Source: Mesorhizobium sp. NBSH29 (GTDB taxonomy: Bacteria; Pseudomonadota; Alphaproteobacteria; Rhizobiales; Rhizobiaceae). Taken from it: a stretch of 64,000 bases of DNA. Position numbers and translations under genes: made by a program. Of this stretch, positions 54,088-63,883 are shown one piece after another. The notes beneath the pieces are model-generated. The model worked only from the letters and a program-made list of their open reading frames with translations. It was not told the origin of the DNA and did no database searches. Where the stretch lies: contig NZ_CP045492.1 of assembly GCF_015500055.1 (NCBI RefSeq), positions 2,552,501 to 2,616,500 on the forward strand, read 5' to 3'. Each line of letters opens with the position of its first letter. The first letter of the stretch is position 1.

Positions 54088-55566
54088 ATGCAGGTAACCG
54101 AGACACTCAATTCAGGCCTCAAGCGCGAGATCAAGGTCATCGTGCCTGCCAGCGATCTTGAAGCAAAACTGGTGGCCCGGCTGTCGGACGCCAAGGGCAA
54201 GGCCCGCATCAATGGCTTCCGTCCTGGCAAGGTGCCGATGCAGCACATGCGCAAAATGTACGGCAAATCCTTCATGGCTGAGGTCGTGAACGAGATTTTG
54301 ACATCCTCGACCCGCGAAATTCTGGCCGAGCGCGGCGAAAAGTCCGCCATGCAGCCAGAAGTGGTGATGACCGAAGACGAGAAGGAAGCCGAAAAGATCC
54401 TCGCCGGCGGCGTCGATTTCGAGTTCAAGCTCAACTACGAAGTGATCCCCGCGATCGAAATCAAGGATTTTTCGGGCGTCAGCGTCACCCGCCAGGTTTA
54501 TGATGTTCCTGAGGCTGATATCGAAGAGCAGGTCCGCAAGGTCACTGCCGACGCGCGCGAGTACGAAGTTAAGCAGGGCAAGGCCGATCTCTGGGACAAG
54601 GTCACCATCAACTATCTCGGTAAGGTCGACGGCGAACCTTTCGACGGCGGTACGGCTGAAGGCTCAGACCTTATTCTCGGTTCCGGCCAGTTCATTCCTG
54701 GCTTCGAGGAGCAGCTTGTCGGCCTGAAGGCTGGTGACGAGAAGGTCATCTCGGTAAAGTTCCCTGACGCCTATCAGGCGGCCCATCTTGCCGGCAAGGA
54801 CGCGACCTTTGATGTTAAGGTGAACGAGGTTTCCAAGCCAGACAGCACCGAAGTCAATGATGAGATCGCCAAGAAGCTCGGCGTCGAATCGGCAGATCGC
54901 CTGCGGGAGATCATCCGCGGCCAGATCGAGAGCCAGTTTGGCCAGATGACCCGCCAGAAGGTAAAGCGCGAGCTGCTCGACGCGCTTGATGGCACCTACC
55001 AGTTCGACGCGCCCTCGAACCTTGTTGAGGCCGAGTTCGACAACATCTGGAATCAGGTCAACCGCGATCTCCAGGAGGCTGGTCGCAGCTTTGCCGACGA
55101 AGAGACGACTGAGGAAGAAGCCCGCGCCGAATATCGTCGCCTGGCAGAGCGCCGCGTCCGCCTCGGGCTGGTGCTTGCCGAGATCGGCGAAAAGGCAAAG
55201 GTTCAGATCAGCGACGAGGAAATGCAGCGCGCGCTGTTCGAGACCGTTCGCCGGTTCCCGGGCAACCAGCAGCAGGAAATCTTCGAGTTTTACCGTGGCA
55301 ACCCGCAGGCATTGAGCAGCATTCGTGCGCCGCTGTTTGAGGAAAAGGTGGTTGACCATCTGCTCACGCAGATTTCGGTGACCGACAAGAAGGTTTCGAA
55401 AGAAGAGCTTCTTGCCGACGACGAACCTGCCGAGGGCGCTGCGAAAGCCAAGAAGGCTGCGCCAAAGAAGAAGGCCGAGCCAAAGGCAAAGGCTGAAACT
55501 TCAGACGATGCCGAGCCCAAGAAGGCCGCACCGAAGAAGAAAGCAGCAGCTAAAGACGCCGAATAA
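54088..55566 (+). CDS. tig: Trigger factor (ribosome-associated chaperone)
   Basis: A 492-residue chaperone and peptidyl-prolyl isomerase bound at the ribosome exit. The ribosome-binding signature is [17 protein letters not shown] near residue 46. The FKBP domain spans about 150-245 ([19 protein letters not shown]), then the helical chaperone arms. A Lys/Ala-rich tail (about 45 residues from [14 protein letters not shown]) is an extension typical of rhizobia. A frame two codons longer is not supported. A terminator follows. Confidence 0.96.
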   Translation: MQVTETLNSGLKREIKVIVPASDLEAKLVARLSDAKGKARINGFRPGKVPMQHMRKMYGKSFMAEVVNEILTSSTREILAERGEKSAMQPEVVMTEDEKEAEKILAGGVDFEFKLNYEVIPAIEIKDFSGVSVTRQVYDVPEADIEEQVRKVTADAREYEVKQGKADLWDKVTINYLGKVDGEPFDGGTAEGSDLILGSGQFIPGFEEQLVGLKAGDEKVISVKFPDAYQAAHLAGKDATFDVKVNEVSKPDSTEVNDEIAKKLGVESADRLREIIRGQIESQFGQMTRQKVKRELLDALDGTYQFDAPSNLVEAEFDNIWNQVNRDLQEAGRSFADEETTEEEARAEYRRLAERRVRLGLVLAEIGEKAKVQISDEEMQRALFETVRRFPGNQQQEIFEFYRGNPQALSSIRAPLFEEKVVDHLLTQISVTDKKVSKEELLADDEPAEGAAKAKKAAPKKKAEPKAKAETSDDAEPKKAAPKKKAAAKDAE

Positions 55567-55594
55567 CGTCGTCAGTTCGCTGATAAATATTGAA

Positions 55595-55623
55595 AAGGCC
55601 GCTGGAAACCCAGCGGCCTTTTT
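55595..55623 (+). terminator. Rho-independent terminator after tig
   Basis: An 11-bp stem (AAGGCCGCTGG / CCAGCGGCCTT) with a short A-rich loop and a T tract, 28 bases after the stop. Confidence 0.88.
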
Positions 55624-55655
55624 GCTTTGATGGGCCACACCGGGCGAGGCATCCT

Positions 55656-56145
55656 ATGTCATCTTCCATCGTGACCCGCATGTTCCCGATCCTGGCGACC
55701 TTGGCAGTAGCAACGCCGCCGATGCAGGCTGCAAGCGCGGAAGCGGGCCGCTGGCAACTAAGCCGCCAGTCAAATGGAGTTTCCGCTTCGCTACCTTGGC
55801 GGAAACCGCGCCATCGATTACCACCCGACTTTGGTTGTTCGATGCGAGGCTGGCGGTGGATGGAGCGAGACCATCAAGCTGCGCGCATTCATTGCTGGAA
55901 GCGCTGCGGTTCCGGTTTCCGTCCAGATCGATGCCCGGATCCATAAACAGACTTGGTCTCTCACGGACCGGAATTCGACGTTGGTTTACATCGGGCAGGG
56001 CAGCGGAAACCGTCTCGCGGGCGCCAGAAAGTTTAAAGTAAGCTGGCGCTCCGGATATTTCGGCGGCAACGAAGCCATCTTTGGCCTCGACGGGATCGAT
56101 GCCGTGCTTGCATTTCTAAAGGCAGCCTGCACTGAGCCACGCTAG
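55656..56145 (+). pseudogene. Frameshifted exported hypothetical protein
   Basis: The first frame starts MSSSIVTRMFPILATLAVA, a signal peptide with cleavage near ASAEA, then GRWQLSRQS. It then runs into Arg/Pro-rich nonsense, while a second frame starting at 55774 reads EFPLRYLGGNRAIDYHP and continues to a stop at 56145. Removing one A from the AAA at 55772-55774 joins them into one protein of about 160 residues. The second frame alone lacks an export signal. No family was recognised. Either a real mutation or a sequencing error in the run of A residues. Confidence 0.6.
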
Positions 56146-56897
56146 ATCAGCAGCAGGCCCTTCATGCTGGCATGCCCGTTTTTGCCGATGATGATATGAT
56201 CATGCACCGAAATGCCGAGCGGTTTTGCGGTGTCGATAATCGTCTTGGTCATCTCGATGTCTGCCCGGGACGGTGTTGGGTCGCCGGACGGGTGATTGTG
56301 AACGAGGATGATAGCAGTCGACGACAGCTCGAGCGCGCGCCGCACCACTTCCCGCGGATAGACCGGCGTGTGGTCGACAGTTCCGGTCTGCTGCACCTCA
56401 TCGGCGATCAGAACGTTCTTCTTGTCCAGAAACAGGATGCGAAATTGCTCGCGCTGCTCAAAGGCCATGGATGCCCGGCAGTAATCAAGCACCTGGGACC
56501 ACGAAGCCAGCACCTCGCGACCCTTGATCGCGCCGCGCGCCATGCGCTGTGCCGCCGCCGCAACGACCTTCAGATCGAGCGCCACCGCGTCGCCAATGCC
56601 CGGCATCTCCCGGATCAGACGTTCGGGCGCGCCTAACACTTCGGCCAGCGAGCCGAACCGCGCCAACAAAAGTTTGGCACGTTCCTTAGTGTCTGCCCGG
56701 GGTATCGACCGAAACAGCAATATTTCCAAAATTTCATAGTCAGAAAGCGCGCCCGGGCCCGCCTCACGAAAGCGGTCGCGGAGCCGTTGCCGGTGTCCGA
56801 TATAATGCGGTTTGTCAGTCAGACGCGCTGCTTTGGCGAGCGGCTTGGATTGCCCTTCGCCAAAAAACCCACGCTCATCGTCATTTTCGTCAGGCAC
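56142..56897 (-). CDS. radC: RadC-family JAB1/MPN domain protein
   Basis: A 251-residue protein with an N-terminal helix-hairpin-helix region ([20 protein letters not shown]) and a C-terminal JAMM metallo-domain with [18 protein letters not shown]. Despite the name, a DNA repair role is unproven. It starts with GTG and ends overlapping the convergent frameshifted gene by four bases. Members sit near map in other rhizobia. Confidence 0.9.
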   Translation of the reverse strand: MPDENDDERGFFGEGQSKPLAKAARLTDKPHYIGHRQRLRDRFREAGPGALSDYEILEILLFRSIPRADTKERAKLLLARFGSLAEVLGAPERLIREMPGIGDAVALDLKVVAAAAQRMARGAIKGREVLASWSQVLDYCRASMAFEQREQFRILFLDKKNVLIADEVQQTGTVDHTPVYPREVVRRALELSSTAIILVHNHPSGDPTPSRADIEMTKTIIDTAKPLGISVHDHIIIGKNGHASMKGLLLI

Positions 56898-56948
56898 AGT
56901 TCAACCCCGGCATTCCCATGCTGTGATAGGCAGCACTTTAAGCAAATA

Positions 56949-57776
56949 CTAAGATGCCAAACCGGGTCGGTCGAGCCCCTTGGGGGAAAGCGTGAAGATT
57001 TCGCAACCGGTCTCGGTAACGCCGATAGTGTGTTCATACTGCGCTGACAGCGAGCGATCACGGGTGACCGCAGTCCACCCATCGGAAAGCACTTTCACAT
57101 GCGCGCGGCCGAGATTGATCATCGGCTCGATGGTAAAGATCATACCGGCTCGCATTTCGACACCCTCGGAGGCGCTGCCATAGTGCAGAATGTTGGGTGC
57201 ATCATGAAACAGCTGGCCAACGCCGTGGCCGCAGAAATCGCGCACCACCGAGCAACGTTCGCCCTCGGCAAAGCTCTGGATCGCGGCACCGATGGCACCG
57301 GTTCGCGCTCCGGGACGTACAGCCGCAATACCCCGCATCAGGCATTCATGCGTCACTTCCATCAGGCGCTCGGCTGCCCGCTTGACCTCTCCGACCGGGT
57401 ACATGCGGCTGGAATCGCCATGCCAGCCGTCGAGAATATAGGTGACGTCGATGTTGACGATATCGCCGTCCTTCAAAGGCTTATGGTCGGGAATTCCATG
57501 GCACACCACATGGTTGATCGACGTGCAGGATGATTTCGTATAGCCGCGATAGTTGAGTGTTGCCGGCATCGCGCCGTGGTCCATGCCGAACTCGAATACA
57601 AACCGGTCAAGCGTCTCCGTTGCGACGCCCGGTGCGACCATGCTGGCAAGCTCGTCCAGGCAGCGCGCCGTAAGATTGCAGGCCTTGCGCATGCCGGCAA
57701 AGGCTTCTTCGCCATAGAGGCGGATTTGCCCGGTATTGCGCAGGGGCGCTGTCGTAGCGTCGAGATAGGTAACCAT
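56949..57776 (-). CDS. map: Methionine aminopeptidase, type I
   Basis: A 275-residue metalloenzyme that removes N-terminal methionine from nascent proteins. Metal-binding residues are visible in order: D in NIDVTYILDGWHGDSSRM, H in GHGVGQLFHDAPNI, and E in FTIEPMIN. The frame is open 39 codons further upstream, but the ATG at 57776 (MVTYLDATTAP) gives normal length. It is 51 bases upstream of radC on the same strand. Confidence 0.95.
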   Translation of the reverse strand: MVTYLDATTAPLRNTGQIRLYGEEAFAGMRKACNLTARCLDELASMVAPGVATETLDRFVFEFGMDHGAMPATLNYRGYTKSSCTSINHVVCHGIPDHKPLKDGDIVNIDVTYILDGWHGDSSRMYPVGEVKRAAERLMEVTHECLMRGIAAVRPGARTGAIGAAIQSFAEGERCSVVRDFCGHGVGQLFHDAPNILHYGSASEGVEMRAGMIFTIEPMINLGRAHVKVLSDGWTAVTRDRSLSAQYEHTIGVTETGCEIFTLSPKGLDRPGLAS

Positions 57777-57880
57777 TGTCGTTCCAGAGAAGGCAGCGTG
57801 TGGAATACAGCCGCAATGCCCTGATTTGGCACCGGAACGCGCGCGCTTCAACCCCGCATGACCATTTCGGATTGAATTGG

Positions 57881-58621
57881 CTAGAGGTAACACGCCTCTT
57901 TGGCGCGTCCGCGCATCTTGTAGGCGCTGTTATCGCCGCATTGCTTGCCGTTGATCATCAGATCATAGGGGCATTGGCAGTCGCCGGTCTGGGCCTTGCG
58001 GGCCGGTTTGCCGGATTGAAAAAGGCTTGGAAGGGAAGGGCGTTTTGCCGGCTCACTGCTGGCGGGTTTTGCCGCTGCGATTGTGCGCTGGTGCTCCACA
58101 GGCGCATTCGGCCGCGGGGCCTTCGGGTCGGGCAGGGCCAGATAGTCGCCATGAACCCATCCGGCCTGTCCGCCAACCACGACACGCCGCCATTTTCCCG
58201 ACCGTTCAAGCACTTTGGCCATCGCGCCCTGTTCCAGCCAGGTCAACATCCGCGATTGCCTGCTGGCATCCTCGCGCATCCGCACACGTGACACGGTGTA
58301 AAATTCTTGTGCAGCCGGGCTGTCCGGCTTCTTGATCGAAGCTGTGACAAGCGCAGATGGCCGCGGCGCAGACGGAGGCGAAGGCGAAGGCGAAGGTGAA
58401 TCTGTGCGCGTCTGTTTTGCGTTTGTCGACGCGGACGCGGCTGGCTGTGATCGCACTGGTCTTTCAGCCCGCCCGCTGGTCGGTGCTGGAGACGAAATGG
58501 CAGCACGCTGCGATGCCGGAGGCGCCCGCTTGGCCACGGGCTCCTGGGTTGCAGCCCAGCCGCCAGCAGCCACCGCGCCAACCAGCAGCCATCTGAGTTT
58601 GGGAAAAACGAATCCAGCCAT
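57881..58621 (-). CDS. SH3-domain exported protein with Cys-rich C terminus
   Basis: A 246-residue protein with an N-terminal hydrophobic segment (LRWLLVGAVAAGGWAA), a disordered Pro/Ser-rich region that includes an SPSPSPSP tract encoded by GGCGAA repeats, a bacterial SH3 domain (YTVSRVRMREDASRQSRM to GQAGWVHGDYL), and a C-terminal CQCPYDLMINGKQCGDNSAY segment with paired cysteines found at the end of many rhizobial exported proteins. SH3 domains of this kind bind cell wall. The precise role is unknown. Confidence 0.75.
   Translation of the reverse strand: MAGFVFPKLRWLLVGAVAAGGWAATQEPVAKRAPPASQRAAISSPAPTSGRAERPVRSQPAASASTNAKQTRTDSPSPSPSPPSAPRPSALVTASIKKPDSPAAQEFYTVSRVRMREDASRQSRMLTWLEQGAMAKVLERSGKWRRVVVGGQAGWVHGDYLALPDPKAPRPNAPVEHQRTIAAAKPASSEPAKRPSLPSLFQSGKPARKAQTGDCQCPYDLMINGKQCGDNSAYKMRGRAKEACYL
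58375..58400. repeat. GGCGAA hexanucleotide tract inside the SH3 gene
   Basis: Four near-perfect copies of a 6-base unit (GGCGAA, the last GGTGAA) encoding alternating Ser-Pro on the minus strand. Slippage would change length by two residues without breaking the frame. Confidence 0.8.
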
Positions 58622-58676
58622 GGCGGCGATTGTGCCCGCCAAGCCTTAAAGCGGTGTTGACGCCACGTCGTTTGGT

Positions 58677-59423
58677 CTATTTTTGCGTCAGCGTTGTAAT
58701 AAATCGTTTGGTGCGTTCGCGCTGCGGGTTTTCGAACACATCTTTCGCCGAACCGGTTTCAACAATCTCGCCAGCCTCGAGAAAAATCACCGAATTGGCA
58801 ATGTTGGCGGCAAGCCTCAGGTCATGCGTGGCCATCACCATGGTGGTGCCCTCAGTTGCGAGCTTGCCCAAAACCTCAACCACCTCACCGGAAAGCTCCG
58901 GGTCGAGCGCGGATGTCGGTTCATCACACAGCAGAACGCGCGGCGAGGGCGCCAGTGCGCGCGCAATGGCAACGCGCTGCTGTTGCCCGCCGGAAAGTGT
59001 CGCCGGCCAGGCATCCGCCTTCTGTGCCATGCCAACCTTCTCCAGCAATTCCATTGCGTGCGCACGCGCTTTCTCAACTGACCATTTCAAGACAGTCGTC
59101 AGCCCCTCGGTGACATTTTCAAGTGCTGTGCGATGTGGAAACAGCTGGAAATTCTGGAACACCATGCCTGTCTGACGCCGCAATCGCCGTATGTCGGAGG
59201 AAGACGGCTTCTTGCCGGGGCTAAATGAGAGCGCTTCATCGCCAATCCGTACCGTTCCCGATGTGGGGATTTCCAGCAGGTTGATGCAGCGCAAAAGCGT
59301 GCTCTTGCCGCCACCTGACGGGCCCACCAAAGCTGTAACCGTGCCTTCGCCGATCTGCGCGCTAACGCCTTTCAAGACGAGATTGTCGCCAAATCGTTTC
59401 TCGATGGCAGATAGCTCGATCAT
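58677..59423 (-). CDS. Polar amino acid ABC transporter, ATP-binding protein
   Basis: A 248-residue ATPase of the GlnQ/HisP type. Walker A is GPSGGGKST, Q loop FQNFQLFPHRTALENV, signature LSGGQQQRVAIARAL, and Walker B VLLCDEPTSALDPE. It is the last gene of a three-gene minus-strand operon and overlaps the permease stop by four bases. The likely substrate is a polar amino acid, perhaps cystine. Confidence 0.92.
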   Translation of the reverse strand: MIELSAIEKRFGDNLVLKGVSAQIGEGTVTALVGPSGGGKSTLLRCINLLEIPTSGTVRIGDEALSFSPGKKPSSSDIRRLRRQTGMVFQNFQLFPHRTALENVTEGLTTVLKWSVEKARAHAMELLEKVGMAQKADAWPATLSGGQQQRVAIARALAPSPRVLLCDEPTSALDPELSGEVVEVLGKLATEGTTMVMATHDLRLAANIANSVIFLEAGEIVETGSAKDVFENPQRERTKRFITTLTQK

Positions 59424-60109
59424 GACCGCGCCTCCAGAAATCCGCCATAGCGGTTGAGGCGCGCTTCAAGCCGTACCTGCAACGACGACAGGATAGAGCT
59501 CAGGCCAAGATAGATGAGCGCAGCCTCGACATAGAGGATCAACGGCTCATAAGTGGTCGCGACAATGCGCTGTGCTGCCTGGAACATCTCAGGGACGGTG
59601 ATAGCGGCGGCCAGCGACGTATCCTTGACCAAGGAGATAAAAGTGTTGGAAAGCGGCGGCACCGCGACCCGGAGTGCTTGTGGCAGGATGGTGCGGCGCA
59701 TCGCCTGCGGCCCGCTCATGCCAACAGCATAGGCGGCCTCCCACTGGCCCTTGGCCACGGAAGATATCGAAGCCCGTATGATTTCGGACGAATAGGCACC
59801 GACATTGAGCGTAAACCCGATCAACGCAGCAGGAAACGCATCCAGTACGATGCCGACGCTGGGCAGCCCGTAAAAGATCAGGAAGAGCTGCACAAGCAGC
59901 GGCGTGCCGCGGAAAATCCAGACATAAAAGCGCACAATGACCACGAAGGGTGCAGCCGCAAACAACCGCACCAGCGCAACCAGCAAGCCGAGGCTCAGCC
60001 CGAACACAAAGGACAAAAGAGTAAGCGGTGCCGTAAATATCAGCGCAGCCCACAAAAGCGGGCCGAGCGAATTCAGCATCAGGAGCATCCAGTCAGGCAA
60101 GGTTTTCAA
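59420..60109 (-). CDS. Polar amino acid ABC transporter, permease
   Basis: A membrane protein with about five TM segments and the EAA-type loop EAAYAVGMSGPQAMRRTILP that contacts the ATPase. YVWIFRGTPLLVQLFLIFYG is the signature of His/Glu/Gln/Arg permeases. The start is uncertain: TTG at 60109 (229 codons) or 60100, or ATG at 60088 (222 aa), and no strong ribosome site decides it. It lies between the binding protein and ATPase genes. Confidence 0.88.
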   Translation of the reverse strand: MKTLPDWMLLMLNSLGPLLWAALIFTAPLTLLSFVFGLSLGLLVALVRLFAAAPFVVIVRFYVWIFRGTPLLVQLFLIFYGLPSVGIVLDAFPAALIGFTLNVGAYSSEIIRASISSVAKGQWEAAYAVGMSGPQAMRRTILPQALRVAVPPLSNTFISLVKDTSLAAAITVPEMFQAAQRIVATTYEPLILYVEAALIYLGLSSILSSLQVRLEARLNRYGGFLEARS

Positions 60110-60212
60110 AGCTCCGCTCTGCGTCGCCGCAAGCGCGACATTATTCTCTTGCTGCCGCAAACAGCAAGCGGACCGGTTTTGCAACCGGTCCGCACACAAA
60201 ATTGAGGTAAGG

Positions 60213-60986
60213 CTACTTGGAGACGTCGGCGCCGAAATATTTTTCTGCAATCGCCTTGTAGGTACCATCAGCCTTGATGTCGGCCAGTGCGGCATTGATG
60301 GCGGCCAGCAATTCCGGGTCACCCTTGCGGATGATGATACCCGAATAATCGGCGTTGGCCTCTTCGGCAGCAATTTTCACATTGGCGTCTGGCTTGTGCT
60401 TCTTGAAGTCCAGAAAGGAAAGGCTGTCATTGATGGTCGAATCGGCCCGGCCATTGAGGACAAGCTGTATCGACTGGTCGAACCCCTCGGTGCCAACCAG
60501 CGACGCACCTGCGTTTTCAGCAATCTTGCCGAAATTGCTCGACAGGGACTGTGCCGACTTCTTGCCTTTGAGATCAGCGAACCCTTTGATCTCCTCATTG
60601 TCGCCGCGCACGATCAACACCGCTTTGGACGCAATATAAGGGTCCGAAAAATCGAACTTCTGCTTCCGTTCCTCGGTGATGCCAACCTGGTTGATGACAG
60701 CGTCGTAACGCGTTGCGCCAAGTCCGGCGATCAAACCGTCCCATTTGCCTTCCAGAAACTCGGCCTTGACGCCAAGCTTCTTGGCCACAGATTCACCGAT
60801 CTCGACATCGAAGCCGACAAGCTTGCCGTCGGTGTCATGATACGTGAAGGGCGCATAGGTGCCCTCAGTACCGATCTTAAATGTGCCAGCAGCCTTGATC
60901 GCGTCAAGATTTTCGCCCGCGGAAGCTGTGCCCGCAGCCAGCATCTGGAGGGTCGTCGCTGCAATTATCGTCTTGAGCCAGTTCAT
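60213..60986 (-). CDS. Polar amino acid ABC transporter, substrate-binding protein
   Basis: A 257-residue periplasmic protein with a signal peptide (cleavage at ASAGE). The mature part shows GTYAPFTYHDTDGKLVGFDV and NQVGITEERKQKFDFSDPY, characteristic of the cystine/general amino acid group (FliY/TcyJ-like). First gene of the operon. Cystine is the best guess but not proven. The ATG at 60986 is preferred; the frame extends 18 codons upstream. Confidence 0.9.
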   Translation of the reverse strand: MNWLKTIIAATTLQMLAAGTASAGENLDAIKAAGTFKIGTEGTYAPFTYHDTDGKLVGFDVEIGESVAKKLGVKAEFLEGKWDGLIAGLGATRYDAVINQVGITEERKQKFDFSDPYIASKAVLIVRGDNEEIKGFADLKGKKSAQSLSSNFGKIAENAGASLVGTEGFDQSIQLVLNGRADSTINDSLSFLDFKKHKPDANVKIAAEEANADYSGIIIRKGDPELLAAINAALADIKADGTYKAIAEKYFGADVSK

Positions 60987-61040
60987 TAAGCCATTCCTAT
61001 GTTTTTGCCACGTTTCGTGGCTTGGCGCTGAATCTGTCAA

Positions 61041-61328
61041 ATAGCGTTGCCAAACGCCAAGGAAAGCATTCTGCCGCCACTAGGAGAGAGAGAATGGAAT
61101 TCCAATAGCGAAGTCGTTTTACAACCAATTTACCCGTTCCCAAACGGCAGCGGCACTTGCCCGCTGGACTCCGGCTCTGAACGCGTAAGCAGCCCACGGA
61201 AAGGTTTTAAGACGGATTCACGATTTATACGCAACTTCTAGCATATGATCACAAGCATCGGGGACAAGTATACGTTGTCTTTATGCGGAAGCTAAAAGAC
61301 AACGATTGGGGTTTGGGGTTTATTTACC
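61041..61328. promoter_or_regulatory. Divergent promoter region with a GACAA/TTGTC dyad
   Basis: 288 bases between the divergent transporter and the MHYT gene. GACAA-N7-TTGTC at 61263-61279 and a further GACAAC at 61298 lie 26-66 bases before the MHYT start. The region is AT-rich near 61220-61320 with possible -10 sequences (CTAGCATATGAT). A regulator cannot be named. Confidence 0.4.
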
Positions 61329-63416
61329 ATGGGTGTCATTTCCTGCATCGTCACAGAGCACAATCTGTGGCTTGTGATCCTGGCAGCGATTACCTGCGTG
61401 AGCGGGTGTTGGGTTGCCCTCGGTCTCTTAAAGCGCGCCAATGACCGCACGGGACTGCAACAGAGCGGCTGGCTCTTTCTCTCTTCGGTGGCTGCAGGTT
61501 CCTGCGTCTGGTGTACCCATTTCATTGCCATGCTCGCCTACAATCCGGGCGCTCCCATCACCTTCGACCCGGTGCTGACGCTTCTGTCGCTGATGATCGT
61601 CATCGCCGGCAGCGCCTATAGCTTCACCATCGCACTGAAGCGGTTTCGCGGCGCGCCTGAATGGGGTGGTGTCGGCCTTGGTCTTTCCATTTTAGCCATG
61701 CACTACACCGGCATGTTCGCATACCGCATCGACGGGATCGTCGAGTGGAATTTCGGCTACATCGCAGCCTCAGCCATTATCTCGGCTGCTTTCGGCGCCC
61801 TGACACTCGGTCAGGCTGTGCGCCGGCCCTATGAGGGTTCGCACTATCTGGCACTCGCCTTCATGGTGCTGGGCGTCGTTGGTCTCCACTTCACCGGAAT
61901 GACCGCCCTTTCGGTAACCCCGCTCAACACCGGTGCGGTGCCGACAGACCCCAACGTGCTCAACGCCATGGCTATCGCGGTTGCCGGTGTCGGCCTCATT
62001 ATCGCGGCAACGGGCGTCGCGAGCTACCTGATAGACGGCCGCTCCAGCTATGAATCTTTCCTGCGTCTTCAGCACCTTGCGCACAATGATGCACTCACGG
62101 GCTTGCCCAACAGGGTCAGCTTTGCCGAAGAACTCGACCGTGAAATCGCCCGCGCCGCCGATGGCAACGCAAAGGTCGCGGTGATAGGCATCGACCTGGA
62201 TCGCTTCAAGGTCATCAACGATCTGCGTGGCCACAATGCTGGTGATCAGGCATTGAAGACCATTGCACTCAGGCTTTCAAAGGAAACGCGCTTGGGAGAG
62301 ATGGTCGCCCGCGTTGGCGGCGACGAGTTTGCCGCGGTGAAGCGCTTCACGGACCAGAACGACCTCCTCGATTTTGTCTCACGCCTTGAAGCAGCCCTGT
62401 TCCAGCCGATCCGCATTGATGACTTTGAAACCGTTACCGGCGCTAGCATTGGCGTCGCCGTTTACCCGCAGGACGGCGACAGCAAGGAACGGCTGGTGAG
62501 CAATGCCGACCTGGCCATGTACCGTGCAAAAGCCGATGTCACGCGCGCCGTCTGCTTCTATGAATCTCGCATGGACGAGGCTTCGCGCTCGCGCCGAGCG
62601 CTGGCGCAGGACCTGCGTTCCGCCATCGAGCTGGATCAGCTTGAGCCGTACTATCAGGTTCAGACCGATGTTCAGACCGGCGACATACGTGGCTTCGAAG
62701 TGCTGTTGCGTTGGAACCATCCTCAGTTCGGACAGGTTCCGCCGGCCGAATTCATTCCGATAGCTGAGGAAAATGGCCAGATACTCTCAATCGGCGAATG
62801 GGTCCTCAGGACTGCATGCAGGCATGCGGCAGCCTGGGCCTTGCCCTACAAGATAGCCGTCAATCTCTCGCCGGTGCAGTTTGCCCATTCCGATCTGGCC
62901 AAGCTGGTACACGAGATCCTGCTTGAAACCGGTCTGGCGCCAAGCAGGCTGGAACTGGAGATCACCGAATCCACGATTATCGCGGACAAGATGCGCACGC
63001 TCCACATCCTGCGCCAGATCAAGGCTCTCGGTGTCACCATCGCCCTTGATGATTTTGGTACCGGCTATTCATCGCTCGACACCTTGCGCTCGTTCCCCTT
63101 CGACAAGGTCAAACTAGACCGCTCGTTTATGAACGAAGTGGAGCGCAGCCCGCAGGCAAAGGCCATCGTGCGCGCGGTTCTCACACTGGGCCGTAGTCTG
63201 GAAATCCCAGTACTCGCCGAAGGCGTCGAGACTGACGATCAGCTGACGATCCTGCGCGACGAACTCTGCGATGAAGCACAGGGTTTTCTACTTGGACGCC
63301 CCAAACCGCTAGACCAGCTGTTCGCGCCCACCGTTCTAAAGGGCGCGTCTCAGACCGTCCCGCTGTTCTCCGGACGTATGCAGCCGGCGCCGCTCAAGCG
63401 CCGTTTGGCCGGGTAA
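61329..63416 (+). CDS. MHYT-GGDEF-EAL cyclic di-GMP protein
   Basis: A 695-residue membrane protein. The N-terminal MHYT sensor has seven hydrophobic segments with CTHFIAML, AMHYTGM and GLHFTGM copies of the motif, which in other proteins binds copper or senses gases. GGDEF is intact (RVGGDEFAA near residue 330) and the EAL motif reads EVLLRW near 457, an active variant, with EITEST, LDDFGTGYSS and AEGVETDDQ. No RxxD I-site. It is a different architecture from the GGDEF-EAL protein at 9.3 kb. A decayed autotransporter fragment follows. Confidence 0.9.
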   Translation: MGVISCIVTEHNLWLVILAAITCVSGCWVALGLLKRANDRTGLQQSGWLFLSSVAAGSCVWCTHFIAMLAYNPGAPITFDPVLTLLSLMIVIAGSAYSFTIALKRFRGAPEWGGVGLGLSILAMHYTGMFAYRIDGIVEWNFGYIAASAIISAAFGALTLGQAVRRPYEGSHYLALAFMVLGVVGLHFTGMTALSVTPLNTGAVPTDPNVLNAMAIAVAGVGLIIAATGVASYLIDGRSSYESFLRLQHLAHNDALTGLPNRVSFAEELDREIARAADGNAKVAVIGIDLDRFKVINDLRGHNAGDQALKTIALRLSKETRLGEMVARVGGDEFAAVKRFTDQNDLLDFVSRLEAALFQPIRIDDFETVTGASIGVAVYPQDGDSKERLVSNADLAMYRAKADVTRAVCFYESRMDEASRSRRALAQDLRSAIELDQLEPYYQVQTDVQTGDIRGFEVLLRWNHPQFGQVPPAEFIPIAEENGQILSIGEWVLRTACRHAAAWALPYKIAVNLSPVQFAHSDLAKLVHEILLETGLAPSRLELEITESTIIADKMRTLHILRQIKALGVTIALDDFGTGYSSLDTLRSFPFDKVKLDRSFMNEVERSPQAKAIVRAVLTLGRSLEIPVLAEGVETDDQLTILRDELCDEAQGFLLGRPKPLDQLFAPTVLKGASQTVPLFSGRMQPAPLKRRLAG

Positions 63417-63439
63417 TCAAGGTCGGTCTGACGGATTGC

Positions 63440-63793
63440 CGACCCATTCGGGGCCGCCGTTCAATTTGGGAACGGCGACCGATTGACAGGCAGGCTCGGA
63501 TCTCGACCGACGACGAGAATGGGACGAGCACGGATGCAAAGATCAGCCGCGCACAGTCTATGGGTTGCCAATCTCAACAATGATTTTCTCGATGGCTCGA
63601 CCGCCACCATTCCCGAACGGGCATCGCCAGCGAAAACCACGCGCTGTGGGGAGGACTTGGCGTCGGCGGTTTGCTGACTTGGGATGACGAGAACTATGCG
63701 GTTTATGGCGCGATACAGGGCAAGACCAGCCTTGAAGATTTCGGCTGCAGCCATGCATTGAGTGGTACCGGAGGCTTCAAGTTGCGCTGGTGA
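63440..63793 (+). pseudogene. Decayed autotransporter beta-barrel remnant
   Basis: Pieces of an autotransporter C-terminal barrel appear in successive frames: VQFGNGDRLTGRLG (about 63454-63503), DDENGTSTDAKISRAQ, SLWVANLNNDFLDGSTATI (about 63556-63612), and finally SENHALWGGLGVGGLLTWDD to YGAIQGKTSLEDFG to FKLRW with a stop at 63793. The terminal strand with its aromatic last residue is the outer membrane sorting signal. At least three frameshifts separate the pieces, and the passenger domain is absent. Confidence 0.75.
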
Positions 63794-63883
63794 TTCAAGC
63801 ATCGTTGCGCACGCCAGGTGTTGTCGAAACCGGTGCCCGCACAGGGCGTCGTAAATGTCTTCGCAACTGCAATGAAAAAAGTC

